A stretch of 18,289 nt of DNA from Bacteroidota bacterium (GTDB lineage: Bacteria > Bacteroidota > Bacteroidia > UKL13-3), in NCBI GenBank assembly GCA_947462865.1, contig CANHRW010000015.1, positions 1 through 18,289 on the forward strand. Direction: 5' to 3'. The first letter of the stretch is position 1, and every line of letters starts with the position of its first letter. Below the pieces are notes generated by a model. The model had not been told where the DNA came from and did no database searches. It saw nothing but the letters and a program-made list of their open reading frames with translations. A program made the position numbers and the translations under genes. Below, piece after piece: positions 6,538-14,444 of this stretch.

Positions 6538-7722
6538 ATGAAGTTCATACTCAATTTATTTTTATTCCTAAGTCTTGGTTTACAAGCTCAAGACTTGATA
6601 AAAAAACCTATTGCCATTTTACCTGGACAAACCAATGATGTGGTTTTTGCACAATTTGTTCCAGGGAAAAACAAACATTTAGTAACAGGAACCTGGGACC
6701 AAAAAATAATGGTTTATAAAGCCGATAGCCCGTTTCAATTGGTTAAGACTTTTGCCGCACATGCTGCACCTATAACCTGTATGAGCTACACGCCAACTGG
6801 TAGTTTTATTGCAACAGGTGGAAAAGACTTTCAGGTAATCATCTGGGATTCCATGTACAATGCTTACAAAATACCTGAAGACCCTAAAAATAAACACAAT
6901 GCCAATATTTCTGCACTACAATTTGACCGCACTGGCCGATTTTTATTCAGTGGATGTGAAGAAGGAAAAATTATTATTTGGGATTTATTGAATAAAAAAA
7001 CCATCAAAACCATTTCAAATACAGTTGCAATTTCTTCATTTGCTACCTATACCAATACAAGTAGTTTGTTCGTTGCTGGTGCCGAACCTGTTATCAAATT
7101 ATTGAATCTGAGTAATGGGCAAGTTTTTAAAAAATTGGAAGGTCACAAAGACCATGTCAATGCTATTGCAATTAGTAAAAATTACAAATATCTAGTGAGT
7201 GGATCTAATGACAAAACAGCTATAATTTGGGATCTAAAAACATTTAAACCATTGAAAGTACTCACAGTAGGTTGTTGGAAAATTACAGCAGTGGCATTCA
7301 GCGATGATTCAAAATATTGCATCACTGGATGCAATGATGGCTCTATAAAAATTTGGGAAACAGAAACCGGCAATTTGGTTCGCAGTGTAGAAGAACAAAA
7401 TTTCATAATCAATGACTTGAGTTTTAATGCGAACTATAAATATTTTGCAGCAGCTACTACTTTAAAAAACGAAAGCAACTACGGAACTCGAATTTACAAT
7501 TCAGGATTGGTTGTTCAGGAAACAAAATTATCAAAAACAACAGAAGCAATTAAGACTGGAACCGTTAAAAATTCTAGCAAAGATTCAAGCGAATTCATGA
7601 ACAAAGCCAAAAATACAAAGGCAGAATTGGATAAATTACCCAAGAAAGTTGCTGGCCAATTAGATTCAGCTAGAATTTACAAAACCCCAATTCCACTTAA
7701 AATCAATAAGATAAACAAATAA
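6538..7722 (+). CDS. exported WD40 repeat beta-propeller protein
   Basis: A 394-residue protein with a signal peptide (MKFILNLFLFLSLGLQA, probable cleavage before Gln18) and no lipobox, so it is expected in the periplasm or outside the cell. Seven WD40 units can be counted, at about residues 30-62, 75-104, 121-150, 162-190, 203-232, 247-274 and 288-320. They carry repeated SGSNDKTAIIWDL-type strand endings, enough to close a seven-bladed propeller. A lysine- and serine-rich tail of about 65 residues follows. Propellers of this type are binding platforms; no catalytic residues are evident and no partner can be named. The gene stands alone between its own promoter box and a terminator-like hairpin. 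Confidence 0.85.
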   Translation: MKFILNLFLFLSLGLQAQDLIKKPIAILPGQTNDVVFAQFVPGKNKHLVTGTWDQKIMVYKADSPFQLVKTFAAHAAPITCMSYTPTGSFIATGGKDFQVIIWDSMYNAYKIPEDPKNKHNANISALQFDRTGRFLFSGCEEGKIIIWDLLNKKTIKTISNTVAISSFATYTNTSSLFVAGAEPVIKLLNLSNGQVFKKLEGHKDHVNAIAISKNYKYLVSGSNDKTAIIWDLKTFKPLKVLTVGCWKITAVAFSDDSKYCITGCNDGSIKIWETETGNLVRSVEEQNFIINDLSFNANYKYFAAATTLKNESNYGTRIYNSGLVVQETKLSKTTEAIKTGTVKNSSKDSSEFMNKAKNTKAELDKLPKKVAGQLDSARIYKTPIPLKINKINK

Positions 7723-7735
7723 TGCAGATTTCAAC

Positions 7736-7757
7736 AGTATTCATGGAATACTTTTTT
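7736..7757 (+). terminator. rho-independent terminator-like hairpin after the WD40 gene
   Basis: AGTATTC and GAATACT form a 7-bp stem around a 3-base ATG loop, followed immediately by six T residues (7752-7757, the first of them also pairing). The stem has only two G-C pairs and is weak. Its position 13 bases after the WD40 stop and before the oxidase operon fits a terminator. Confidence 0.5.
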
Positions 7758-7763
7758 AGCAAA

Positions 7764-7783
7764 TAATCTTTTCCAAAAGATTA
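7764..7783. repeat. inverted repeat TAATCTTTT-CC-AAAAGATTA
   Basis: Perfect 9-base arms are separated by CC, between the terminator-like hairpin and the cytochrome oxidase operon. It could be an operator for the oxidase promoter or a second weak hairpin (8-bp stem, TCCA loop). The downstream sequence is T-rich but interrupted. No consensus TAnnTTTG box was found between it and the coxB ATG at 7842; the closest, TATATTG at 7790-7796, lacks one T. Confidence 0.4.
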
Positions 7784-7841
7784 CTTTATTATATTGCGAC
7801 GCAAAATAAACCAAACAGGAACCTCACAAAAAGTAAGCAAA

Positions 7842-9269
7842 ATGAAGATTTTCAAATCATTAACTAAAGGTCTTTTCTTTTTATCCATTTTAATCTCTTT
7901 TGGTTTTTCTACAAAAGCCCAAAGTGCTGATGAAGGAAAGACCCTTTTCAATGCAAATTGTACTGCATGTCATGCCATTAACGACAAAATTGTTGGACCG
8001 GCATTGAAGGATGTACACAAACGTAGAGAAGAATCATGGTTGATCAAATGGGTAAAAAACTCACAAGCCATGGTAAAATCAGGTGATGCCACCGCTGTTC
8101 AATTGTACAAAGAGAACAACGAGAGTGTAATGACCTCTTTCGAAAATTTAACTGATTTAGAAATTAAATCAATCATTGCTTACGTTAAAGCTGAAAGTGA
8201 AGCACCTGCTGCACAAGCTTCAACAGCTGCAGTGGCTGGAAAAAACACTAATGAAATAGCTGTTAACAATGATTACAAATCTGAGATCAATTGGTTGTTG
8301 GTAATCATTTCTATTTTACTCATAACCATCATCACAAGAATTTTTGCCATTTTAACCAAAATTGGTGAAATTCAAGGAAAACCTGTTATCAATTGGACAC
8401 AAACCAATGGTTTATTGGTAATGGCCTTTTTAATTATTGGATTGATTGCTGCATTTTGGGAATTTTATGTACACGGTAAACTAACCGTTTTTGCAATGGG
8501 TTCAGCTTCTGCTCATGGAGATGAGTACGATAATATGTTTATGATTACACTTGGATTAACAGGTGTGGTATTTGTGATCACACAAATATTGTTATTCTGG
8601 TATACTTACAAATACAAGAATGACGGCAAAAGAAAAGCAATGTACTTCCCAGATAATCATAAATTAGAGTTCATCTGGACGATTGTTCCCGCAGTTGTCT
8701 TAACTGTATTGGTAATTAGAGGTTTGATGACTTGGAACAACATGATGTACAACAAAGAAGAAAATGCACGTGAGGTTGAAATATTTGGTTATCAATTTGC
8801 TTGGGATGCTAGACTTGCTGGTACTGACAATAAGTTAGGTGCGCACAATTTTAGAGAAATTGGAAAAGTGAATGCATTGGGCGTTGATACAACAGACGAA
8901 AAAGCTAAAGACGACGTGGTAGTAAAAGAATTGCATTTAGAGGTAGGAAAACCTGTAAACTTCAATTTCAGAGCTAAAGATGTCATACATAGTGCATACT
9001 TCCCACATTTCCGAGCTCAAATGAACGTGGTACCAGGTTTACCTACTAAATTCTCTTTTACACCAACTGTTACTACTGCTGAAATGAGAAACAAATTAGG
9101 AAAACCCGAATTTGATTACGTATTGTTATGTAACAAAATATGTGGAAGTGCACATTACAGAATGAAAATGCTGGTTGTGGTTGACACAAAAGAAGCCTAC
9201 GAGAAATGGTTGTCAAGTCAAAAAACGATTACAAATCAACCAGTAAACAAATCAATTGCATCTAAATAA
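7842..9269 (+). CDS. coxB: cytochrome c oxidase subunit II with N-terminal cytochrome c domain
   Basis: The electron-entry subunit of an aa3-type oxidase, 475 residues, longer than plain CoxII. The order is: signal peptide ending near KAQ27; class I cytochrome c domain with heme motif CTACH at 40-44 and probable axial Met97; Ala-rich linker; membrane helices at about 148-171 and 190-210; then the usual CoxII helix pair at 232-256 and 277-298; and the CuA cupredoxin domain with His383, Cys430, Cys434, His438 and Met441. Four helices put both redox domains on the periplasmic side. The CuA loop reads CNKICGSAH, with Lys432 where the canonical Glu sits. An in-frame TTG at 7794 would add 16 residues before the signal peptide, so the ATG at 7842 is preferred. 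First gene of the oxidase operon. Confidence 0.92.
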   Translation: MKIFKSLTKGLFFLSILISFGFSTKAQSADEGKTLFNANCTACHAINDKIVGPALKDVHKRREESWLIKWVKNSQAMVKSGDATAVQLYKENNESVMTSFENLTDLEIKSIIAYVKAESEAPAAQASTAAVAGKNTNEIAVNNDYKSEINWLLVIISILLITIITRIFAILTKIGEIQGKPVINWTQTNGLLVMAFLIIGLIAAFWEFYVHGKLTVFAMGSASAHGDEYDNMFMITLGLTGVVFVITQILLFWYTYKYKNDGKRKAMYFPDNHKLEFIWTIVPAVVLTVLVIRGLMTWNNMMYNKEENAREVEIFGYQFAWDARLAGTDNKLGAHNFREIGKVNALGVDTTDEKAKDDVVVKELHLEVGKPVNFNFRAKDVIHSAYFPHFRAQMNVVPGLPTKFSFTPTVTTAEMRNKLGKPEFDYVLLCNKICGSAHYRMKMLVVVDTKEAYEKWLSSQKTITNQPVNKSIASK

Positions 9270-9297
9270 TTAATCAGAAAAAGAAAACAATAGGTAT

Positions 9298-11136
9298 ATG
9301 AGCGATCACAATATGAACAATCATCACGAAGATCACGGTCACCACAAAGAGACTTTCATTTCAAAGTACATCTTTAGCATGGACCACAAAATGATTTCCC
9401 GTCAGTTCCTGATTACAGGTATCATTATGGGAACATTGGGTATGTTAATGTCTATGATATTCAGGTTACAATTGGCTTACCCTGACATGAAATTTAGCTT
9501 TTTGGAAGGAATTTTAGGCCATTGGGGTAAAGATGGGAAATTAGATCCTAATTTTTACTTAGCCTTGATTACCATTCATGGAACGATCATGGTATTCTTT
9601 GTATTGACAGCAGGATTGAGTGGAACTTTTAGTAATTTACTCATTCCATTACAAGTGGGTGCCCGAGATATGGCGTCTCCTTTTATGAACATGTTGTCAT
9701 ATTGGTTCTTCTTCCTGTCTTCAGTTGTTTTGGTATTTTCTTTATTTGTTGATGGTGGTCCTGCCTCTGCCGGTTGGACAGTATACCCTCCTCTTTCAGC
9801 ATTGCCTAAAGCCATCCCAGGATCTGGAACAGGTATGACCTTGTGGTTAGTTTCAATGATTTTATTTATAGCCTCTTCTTTATTGGGTGGTATTAACTAC
9901 ATTGCTACTATCTTAAACATGCGTACATTGGGAATGAAAATGACACGTTTGCCACTGACCATTTGGGCATTTTTAGTGACAGCAGTTCTAGGTTTACTTT
10001 CTTTTCCAGTTTTATTAGGTGGTTCATTGCTATTGGTGTTTGATAGGAGTTTTGGAACATCGTTTTATTTATCTGAAATCGTTGCAGAATTTGCAGGTGG
10101 TATTGAAAGAACAGGTGGGTCTCCAATTTTATTCCAGCATTTGTTTTGGTTCTTAGGTCACCCTGAGGTATATATTATTTTGTTACCGGCATTAGGTATT
10201 ACATCTGAAGTGATTGCTACCAATTCACGTAAACCAATTTTTGGTTATAGGGCTATGATTGGTTCTATATTGGCCATCGGTGTTTTGAGTTTTATTGTTT
10301 GGGGACACCATATGTTTTTAACAGGAATGAATCCTTTCTTAGGTTCAGTATTTATGCTAGGAACCTTAATCATCGCTGTTCCATCTGCCGTTAAAACATT
10401 CAACTATTTAGCTACACTTTGGCAAGGAAATTTACAATTAACTCCAGCTATGATGTTTGCTATTGGATTGGTTTCATTCTTTATTTCTGGAGGGTTAACT
10501 GGTATTTACCTAGGTAATGCTGCTTTAGATATTAACTTACACGATACTTATTTTGTAGTTGCACATTTCCATTTGGTAATGGGTAGTGCAGCAATATTTG
10601 GAATGATGAGTGGTATTTACCATTGGTTCCCAAAAATGTTTGGTCGCATGATGAATGAAACAGCTGGTCAAATACACTTCTGGTTAACTTTGATATCTGC
10701 TTATTGCGTTTTCTTTCCAATGCACTTTATGGGATTGGCTGGAGTTCCAAGAAGATACTATGCAAATACAGCATATGATCAGTTCAATGTTTTTATTGAC
10801 ATGAACCAATTCATAACCATTGCTGCGTTGTTAGGAGGTTTGGCTCAAGTGATATTCTTGGTTAACTTCTTCTATTCAGCATTAAAAGGAAGAAAAGCTA
10901 CTCAAAACCCTTGGAATTCAAATACATTAGAATGGACTGCACCAGTTGAACATTTGCATGGAAACTGGCCTGGAGAAATTCCTCATGTATACCGTTGGGC
11001 GTACGATTATAGCAAACCTGGACATAATGAAGATTTTATTCCTCAAAATGTTCCAGATAAAGGCCAAGTAGATCCATTAGAAGAAGCAACTGGATTGCCT
11101 GAGCCTGTTAAAAACGAAAATTCAGCAACCCATTAG
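9298..11136 (+). CDS. ctaD: cytochrome c oxidase subunit I
   Basis: The catalytic subunit, holding heme a and the heme a3-CuB centre that reduces O2 to water and pumps protons; 612 residues with about twelve helices. Heme a ligands are His94 (ITIHGTIMVFF) and His425. His423 ligates heme a3. CuB ligands are His288, His337 and His338. The His-Tyr crosslink motif is GHPEVYI, with Glu290 and Tyr292. Proton-path residues are also present: Asp124 in GARDMA for the D channel and Lys366 in AVPSAVKTFNY for the K channel, so it belongs to the A family of heme-copper oxidases. The N-terminus is rich in His (HNMNNHHEDHGHHKE). It starts 28 bases after coxB with no clear ribosome-binding site. Confidence 0.98.
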   Translation: MSDHNMNNHHEDHGHHKETFISKYIFSMDHKMISRQFLITGIIMGTLGMLMSMIFRLQLAYPDMKFSFLEGILGHWGKDGKLDPNFYLALITIHGTIMVFFVLTAGLSGTFSNLLIPLQVGARDMASPFMNMLSYWFFFLSSVVLVFSLFVDGGPASAGWTVYPPLSALPKAIPGSGTGMTLWLVSMILFIASSLLGGINYIATILNMRTLGMKMTRLPLTIWAFLVTAVLGLLSFPVLLGGSLLLVFDRSFGTSFYLSEIVAEFAGGIERTGGSPILFQHLFWFLGHPEVYIILLPALGITSEVIATNSRKPIFGYRAMIGSILAIGVLSFIVWGHHMFLTGMNPFLGSVFMLGTLIIAVPSAVKTFNYLATLWQGNLQLTPAMMFAIGLVSFFISGGLTGIYLGNAALDINLHDTYFVVAHFHLVMGSAAIFGMMSGIYHWFPKMFGRMMNETAGQIHFWLTLISAYCVFFPMHFMGLAGVPRRYYANTAYDQFNVFIDMNQFITIAALLGGLAQVIFLVNFFYSALKGRKATQNPWNSNTLEWTAPVEHLHGNWPGEIPHVYRWAYDYSKPGHNEDFIPQNVPDKGQVDPLEEATGLPEPVKNENSATH

Positions 11137-11160
11137 TTGATTGAATTAGCATAGCGGATC

Positions 11161-12132
11161 TTGACTAACGAACCAAGCTATATTATTCGATTCAGACGAT
11201 TTGGAATTGCTACCATTTTCGCCTTGTTCTTTCTCATATTTGTTGGTGGACTGGTAAGAAGTACTGGAAGTGGCATGGGTTGTCCCGATTGGCCAAAATG
11301 TTTTGGCAAATGGGTGCCTCCAACCCAAGTAACAGAATTACCTGAAAATTACCAAGAGGTATTTGCTGTTGCAGGAAAATCAATCGCGCCATTTGATGCC
11401 TTTAAAACTTGGACTGAATACATCAATCGATTAATTGGTGTCGTCATTGGTTTATTGATTTTATTGACTGTGGTTTTTGCTTATCCTTACAGAAAAACTG
11501 ACCCTAAAATATTTTGGTTAAGTTTTCTCGCATTCCTGTTGGTCGGTTTTCAAGGATGGATTGGAGCAAAAGTAGTTTCAACAGATTTAGCAACTTGGAT
11601 GATTACCATACATATGGTGATTGCTTTGGTAATTGTTGGCTTATTAATTTATACCATAACACGGAGTCAGCAATTCAAAATAAAGCAAAAGCAAGCACAC
11701 AAACATTTGCACAAACTATTGTTACTTGCATTGTTCATTGGATTAGTGCAAACCATTAGCGGAACACAAGTTCGTGAATGGGTAGATCAAATAGCCCTAA
11801 TGATAGACGATCGTAATCAATGGATCAACCATGCATCTGCTGTGTTTTATTTCCACAGAAGTTTGAGCAGCCTCAATTTGGTAGTTAGTTTTTACCTCTT
11901 TCTACAATATAAAAAAATATTCTATCCGCACCAACTCATATATAAATCAGGCTTAGCCTTATTGTTATTAATGAGTTTACAAGCATTTACAGGTGCTATT
12001 CTTAGCAACTTAGGTTTTCCTGGTCAAATGCAAAGTATTCATTTAACATTGGGAAGCTTGACAATCGGGCTGCAATTATTTATTGCAATCTTGATTTTTA
12101 CAAAAACAGAAATTGAATCGCATACAGCGTAA
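11161..12132 (+). CDS. ctaA: heme A synthase (COX15/CtaA family)
   Basis: Converts heme O to heme A for the oxidase; 323 residues with eight helices. Signature features are GGLVRSTGSGMGCPDWPKC, with the periplasmic Cys41/Cys47 pair, Glu86-Tyr-Ile-Asn89-Arg90, His150 (TIHMVIALV), His231 (FYFHRSLSS) and His293 (SIHLTLGS). In Bacillus CtaA the residue matching Asn89 is a heme-pocket histidine, so one of the four His positions is substituted here. The start is TTG at 11161: an in-frame TAG lies at 11152-11154, and the next ATG, at residue 39, would remove the first helix. It begins 24 bases after ctaD and is followed six bases later by ctaB. Confidence 0.93.
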   Translation: MTNEPSYIIRFRRFGIATIFALFFLIFVGGLVRSTGSGMGCPDWPKCFGKWVPPTQVTELPENYQEVFAVAGKSIAPFDAFKTWTEYINRLIGVVIGLLILLTVVFAYPYRKTDPKIFWLSFLAFLLVGFQGWIGAKVVSTDLATWMITIHMVIALVIVGLLIYTITRSQQFKIKQKQAHKHLHKLLLLALFIGLVQTISGTQVREWVDQIALMIDDRNQWINHASAVFYFHRSLSSLNLVVSFYLFLQYKKIFYPHQLIYKSGLALLLLMSLQAFTGAILSNLGFPGQMQSIHLTLGSLTIGLQLFIAILIFTKTEIESHTA

Positions 12133-12138
12133 ATAGAA

Positions 12139-13035
12139 ATGATAACAACAGAAAAACAAATCGGTAACTTGAGCTTGCTAAATAGCAAATTACAAGACTA
12201 CAGCCAATTGGTTAAGTTAAGGCTTAGCTCTTTGGTGGTTTTCTCTTCTGTAGTGACTTATTTTACAGCCAACCATGGAAATGTCAATTGGATGGAGGTT
12301 GCCATGCTTTCTATTGGCGGATTTATGGTTACCGGTGCGGCAAATGGCATCAATCAGGTAATTGAAAAAGACTACGATAAATTGATGCTCAGAACTGCAA
12401 ACAGACCTGTTGCAACAAATAGAATGTCGGTGATTGAAGCCTCATTATTCAGCGCGTTATTAGGTATCATTGGAATAGCAATCATTGCTTTGTTTTTAAA
12501 CCAATTAGCAGGATTCTTAGCACTGGCAGCCTTACTTTCTTACGCATTCATTTATACACCATTGAAACGCATTACACCTGTTTCAGTATTTGTAGGAGCT
12601 TTTCCTGGTGCACTTCCCACTTTATTAGGTTGGGTTGCATTAACTGGTAAAATAGATACTTCTGGTTTGATTCTTTTTGGCATACAGTTTTTTTGGCAAT
12701 TCCCACATTTTTGGAGCATTGCTTGGATACTGGACGAAGACTATCAAAGAGCTGGATTTAAAATGTTACCATCTAGTTCTGGCAGAGATAAAATAACCGC
12801 ATTACAAACACTTGCTTTTAGTTTGGTATTGATTCCATTTGGATTTATTCCAGTCCAAATGGGAATTACTGGTCCAATTGCTGGTATAGTTGGTATTCTT
12901 GGTGGATTAATGCTGAGCTATTTTGCATTTAATTTATACAAAACCTGTGAAATAAAAGAAGCAAAAAAATTAATGTTTGCTTCTTTTTTATATTTACCTC
13001 TTGTACAACTGGCCTATTTAATTGATAAAATCTAA
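12139..13035 (+). CDS. ctaB: protoheme IX farnesyltransferase (heme O synthase)
   Basis: Adds a farnesyl chain to protoheme, producing heme O for CtaA; 298 residues with a UbiA-type fold of about nine helices. The first Asp-rich motif runs from Asn69 to Pro90 (NGINQVIEKDYDKLM, then RTANRP). The second conserved region is WQFPHFWSIAWILDEDYQRA at about 186-205. Both are diagnostic of the COX10/CyoE/CtaB family. Heme A biosynthesis is therefore complete from protoheme within this operon (ctaB plus ctaA). It is separated from ctaA by six bases and from the following subunit III gene by one base, suggesting coupled translation. Confidence 0.97.
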   Translation: MITTEKQIGNLSLLNSKLQDYSQLVKLRLSSLVVFSSVVTYFTANHGNVNWMEVAMLSIGGFMVTGAANGINQVIEKDYDKLMLRTANRPVATNRMSVIEASLFSALLGIIGIAIIALFLNQLAGFLALAALLSYAFIYTPLKRITPVSVFVGAFPGALPTLLGWVALTGKIDTSGLILFGIQFFWQFPHFWSIAWILDEDYQRAGFKMLPSSSGRDKITALQTLAFSLVLIPFGFIPVQMGITGPIAGIVGILGGLMLSYFAFNLYKTCEIKEAKKLMFASFLYLPLVQLAYLIDKI

Positions 13036-13036
13036 G

Positions 13037-13621
13037 ATGAATACCAAAACCATTCACAATGCGTCAGAAACAACGTTTGTCATTAACCCCAAAAAATTTG
13101 TTTTGTGGTTAATCATCGTTGCAAGTGTTATGTTATTTGCAGGCTTTACAAGTGCTTACATAGTACGAAGAGGTGAAGGCAATTGGGAATTATTTAATTT
13201 ACCCAGCAACTTCATTTATTCAACAATTGTAATCGCATTGTCTTCAGTAAGTATGCAATTATCTTCAGTATTTGCAAAAAAATTAGAAAGAAACAAAGCA
13301 AGTCTGTATTTATGGATAACACTTGGATTGGGGATTTTATTCTGTATGCTGCAATATTTAGGTTGGAAACAACTCATTGCAGATAATGTGTATTTTGCTT
13401 TTTCAAACCCATCCAATTCATTCGTATACGTAATTACTGGAGTTCATTTGGCACACGTCATTGGTGGAATTGTCTTTTTAAGTATTGTGAGTTTTCAAGC
13501 ACTGTCAAAAAACAAGAATAGTTCAAGTATAAGTATATATCATAGTATGTGTAATACCTATTGGCATTTCATAGGTTTGCTTTGGATGTATTTGTACTTT
13601 TTCCTTTACTTGAACAGATAA
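13037..13621 (+). CDS. cytochrome c oxidase subunit III family protein, first copy
   Basis: A 194-residue membrane protein with five helices, at about residues 22-43, 56-80, 90-110, 130-155 and 172-192. The conserved subunit III pattern is visible as GVHLAHVIGGIVFL and, at the end, YWHFIGLLWMYLYF. This short five-helix form commonly precedes a second subunit III gene in Bacteroidota oxidase operons. Subunit III stabilises subunit I and supports sustained proton uptake. The ATG at 13037 lies one base after the ctaB stop; an in-frame TTG at 13022 inside ctaB would add only five residues and is less likely. RRGEGNWE after helix 1 resembles the loop of other short CoxIII proteins. Confidence 0.9.
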   Translation: MNTKTIHNASETTFVINPKKFVLWLIIVASVMLFAGFTSAYIVRRGEGNWELFNLPSNFIYSTIVIALSSVSMQLSSVFAKKLERNKASLYLWITLGLGILFCMLQYLGWKQLIADNVYFAFSNPSNSFVYVITGVHLAHVIGGIVFLSIVSFQALSKNKNSSSISIYHSMCNTYWHFIGLLWMYLYFFLYLNR

Positions 13622-13661
13622 TAATAATTATAATAACCCTATAACAGCAATCGATTTAAAC

Positions 13662-14417
13662 ATGGCTAACACAACTAACTTAAGTACCGACAAGAAAACA
13701 TCTTGGGGTGGAGGCAAATCTCCTTTCAGCGTGAGTTATGGAAAACTAATGATGTGGATTTTCCTTCTTTCAGATGCTTTTACATTTTCATCTTTACTAA
13801 TTGCATACGGATTTATAAGGTATAGCTTTCCTAGTCCAATGGAAAATACCATTGTAAAACCACTCTCACATGTAGCAGAACATTTTACAGAAGCCATGAA
13901 CAAAGCGGGCTTGTTTGTACAAGACCATTGGCCTGCACCTGAATTGGTGTTCAACCATTTTCCATTTATACATGGTATTCATTTGCCGTTATTTTTTGTG
14001 AGTTTAATGACATTTATTCTAATTTTCAGCTCAGTTACGATGGTTTTAGCTGTAGAAGCAGGTCACAGAATGCAAAAGAAAGAAGTTGCTAATTATATGT
14101 TATTGACCATTATTGGTGGTGCCGCTTTTTTAGGTTGTCAAGCATGGGAATGGACAACATTTATTGGCGAAGGAGCTAAATTATATGGAAACCCATTTGG
14201 CCCAAGGTCATTTGCTGCACTGTTTTTTATTGTAACAGGCTTTCATGGTTTTCACGTATTTTCAGGTGTTGTTTTAAATATCATTATCTATATAAATGTT
14301 TTAAATGGTACATATGAAAAAAGAGGCCACTATGAAATGGTTGAAAAAGTAGGATTGTATTGGCACTTTGTAGACTTAGTTTGGGTATTTGTATTTACTT
14401 TCTTCTATTTAATTTAA
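13662..14417 (+). CDS. ctaE: cytochrome c oxidase subunit III, second copy
   Basis: A 251-residue subunit III with five helices and a long periplasmic or loop insertion of about 50 residues between helices 1 and 2. Diagnostic segments are GKLMMWIFLLSDAFTFSSLL, the AFLGCQAWEWTTF helix, VTGFHGFHVFSGVVLNI and YWHFVDLVWVFVFTFFYL. The last two match the heme-copper oxidase subunit III family closely. Compared with the preceding gene it is longer and closer to canonical CoxIII, so it is probably the principal subunit III. A 40-base AT-rich gap separates the two; no TAnnTTTG box is visible in it, so both are probably on the same transcript. Confidence 0.93.
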   Translation: MANTTNLSTDKKTSWGGGKSPFSVSYGKLMMWIFLLSDAFTFSSLLIAYGFIRYSFPSPMENTIVKPLSHVAEHFTEAMNKAGLFVQDHWPAPELVFNHFPFIHGIHLPLFFVSLMTFILIFSSVTMVLAVEAGHRMQKKEVANYMLLTIIGGAAFLGCQAWEWTTFIGEGAKLYGNPFGPRSFAALFFIVTGFHGFHVFSGVVLNIIIYINVLNGTYEKRGHYEMVEKVGLYWHFVDLVWVFVFTFFYLI

Positions 14418-14444
14418 TTTATCAAGTTTTAAAATTTTAAGATA

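Noticed and set aside
7794..7841. TTG start for coxB adding 16 residues
   Set aside because: It would place a polar basic stretch before a normal signal peptide; the ATG at 7842 is better.
9576..9815. Antisense open frame inside ctaD (also 9908-10126 and 10532-10720)
   Set aside because: They lie opposite a strongly conserved gene, have no recognisable domain and no promoter; they are by-products of the coding strand composition.
11514..11759. Second-frame open stretch inside ctaA
   Set aside because: It lies wholly within the conserved heme A synthase frame and its translation shows no family features.
13022..13036. TTG start for the first subunit III inside ctaB
   Set aside because: The ATG at 13037 directly follows the ctaB stop and no feature supports the five extra residues.
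14429..14440. Palindrome TTAAAATTTTAA before subunit IV
   Set aside because: Made only of A and T in an AT-rich gap, so expected by chance.
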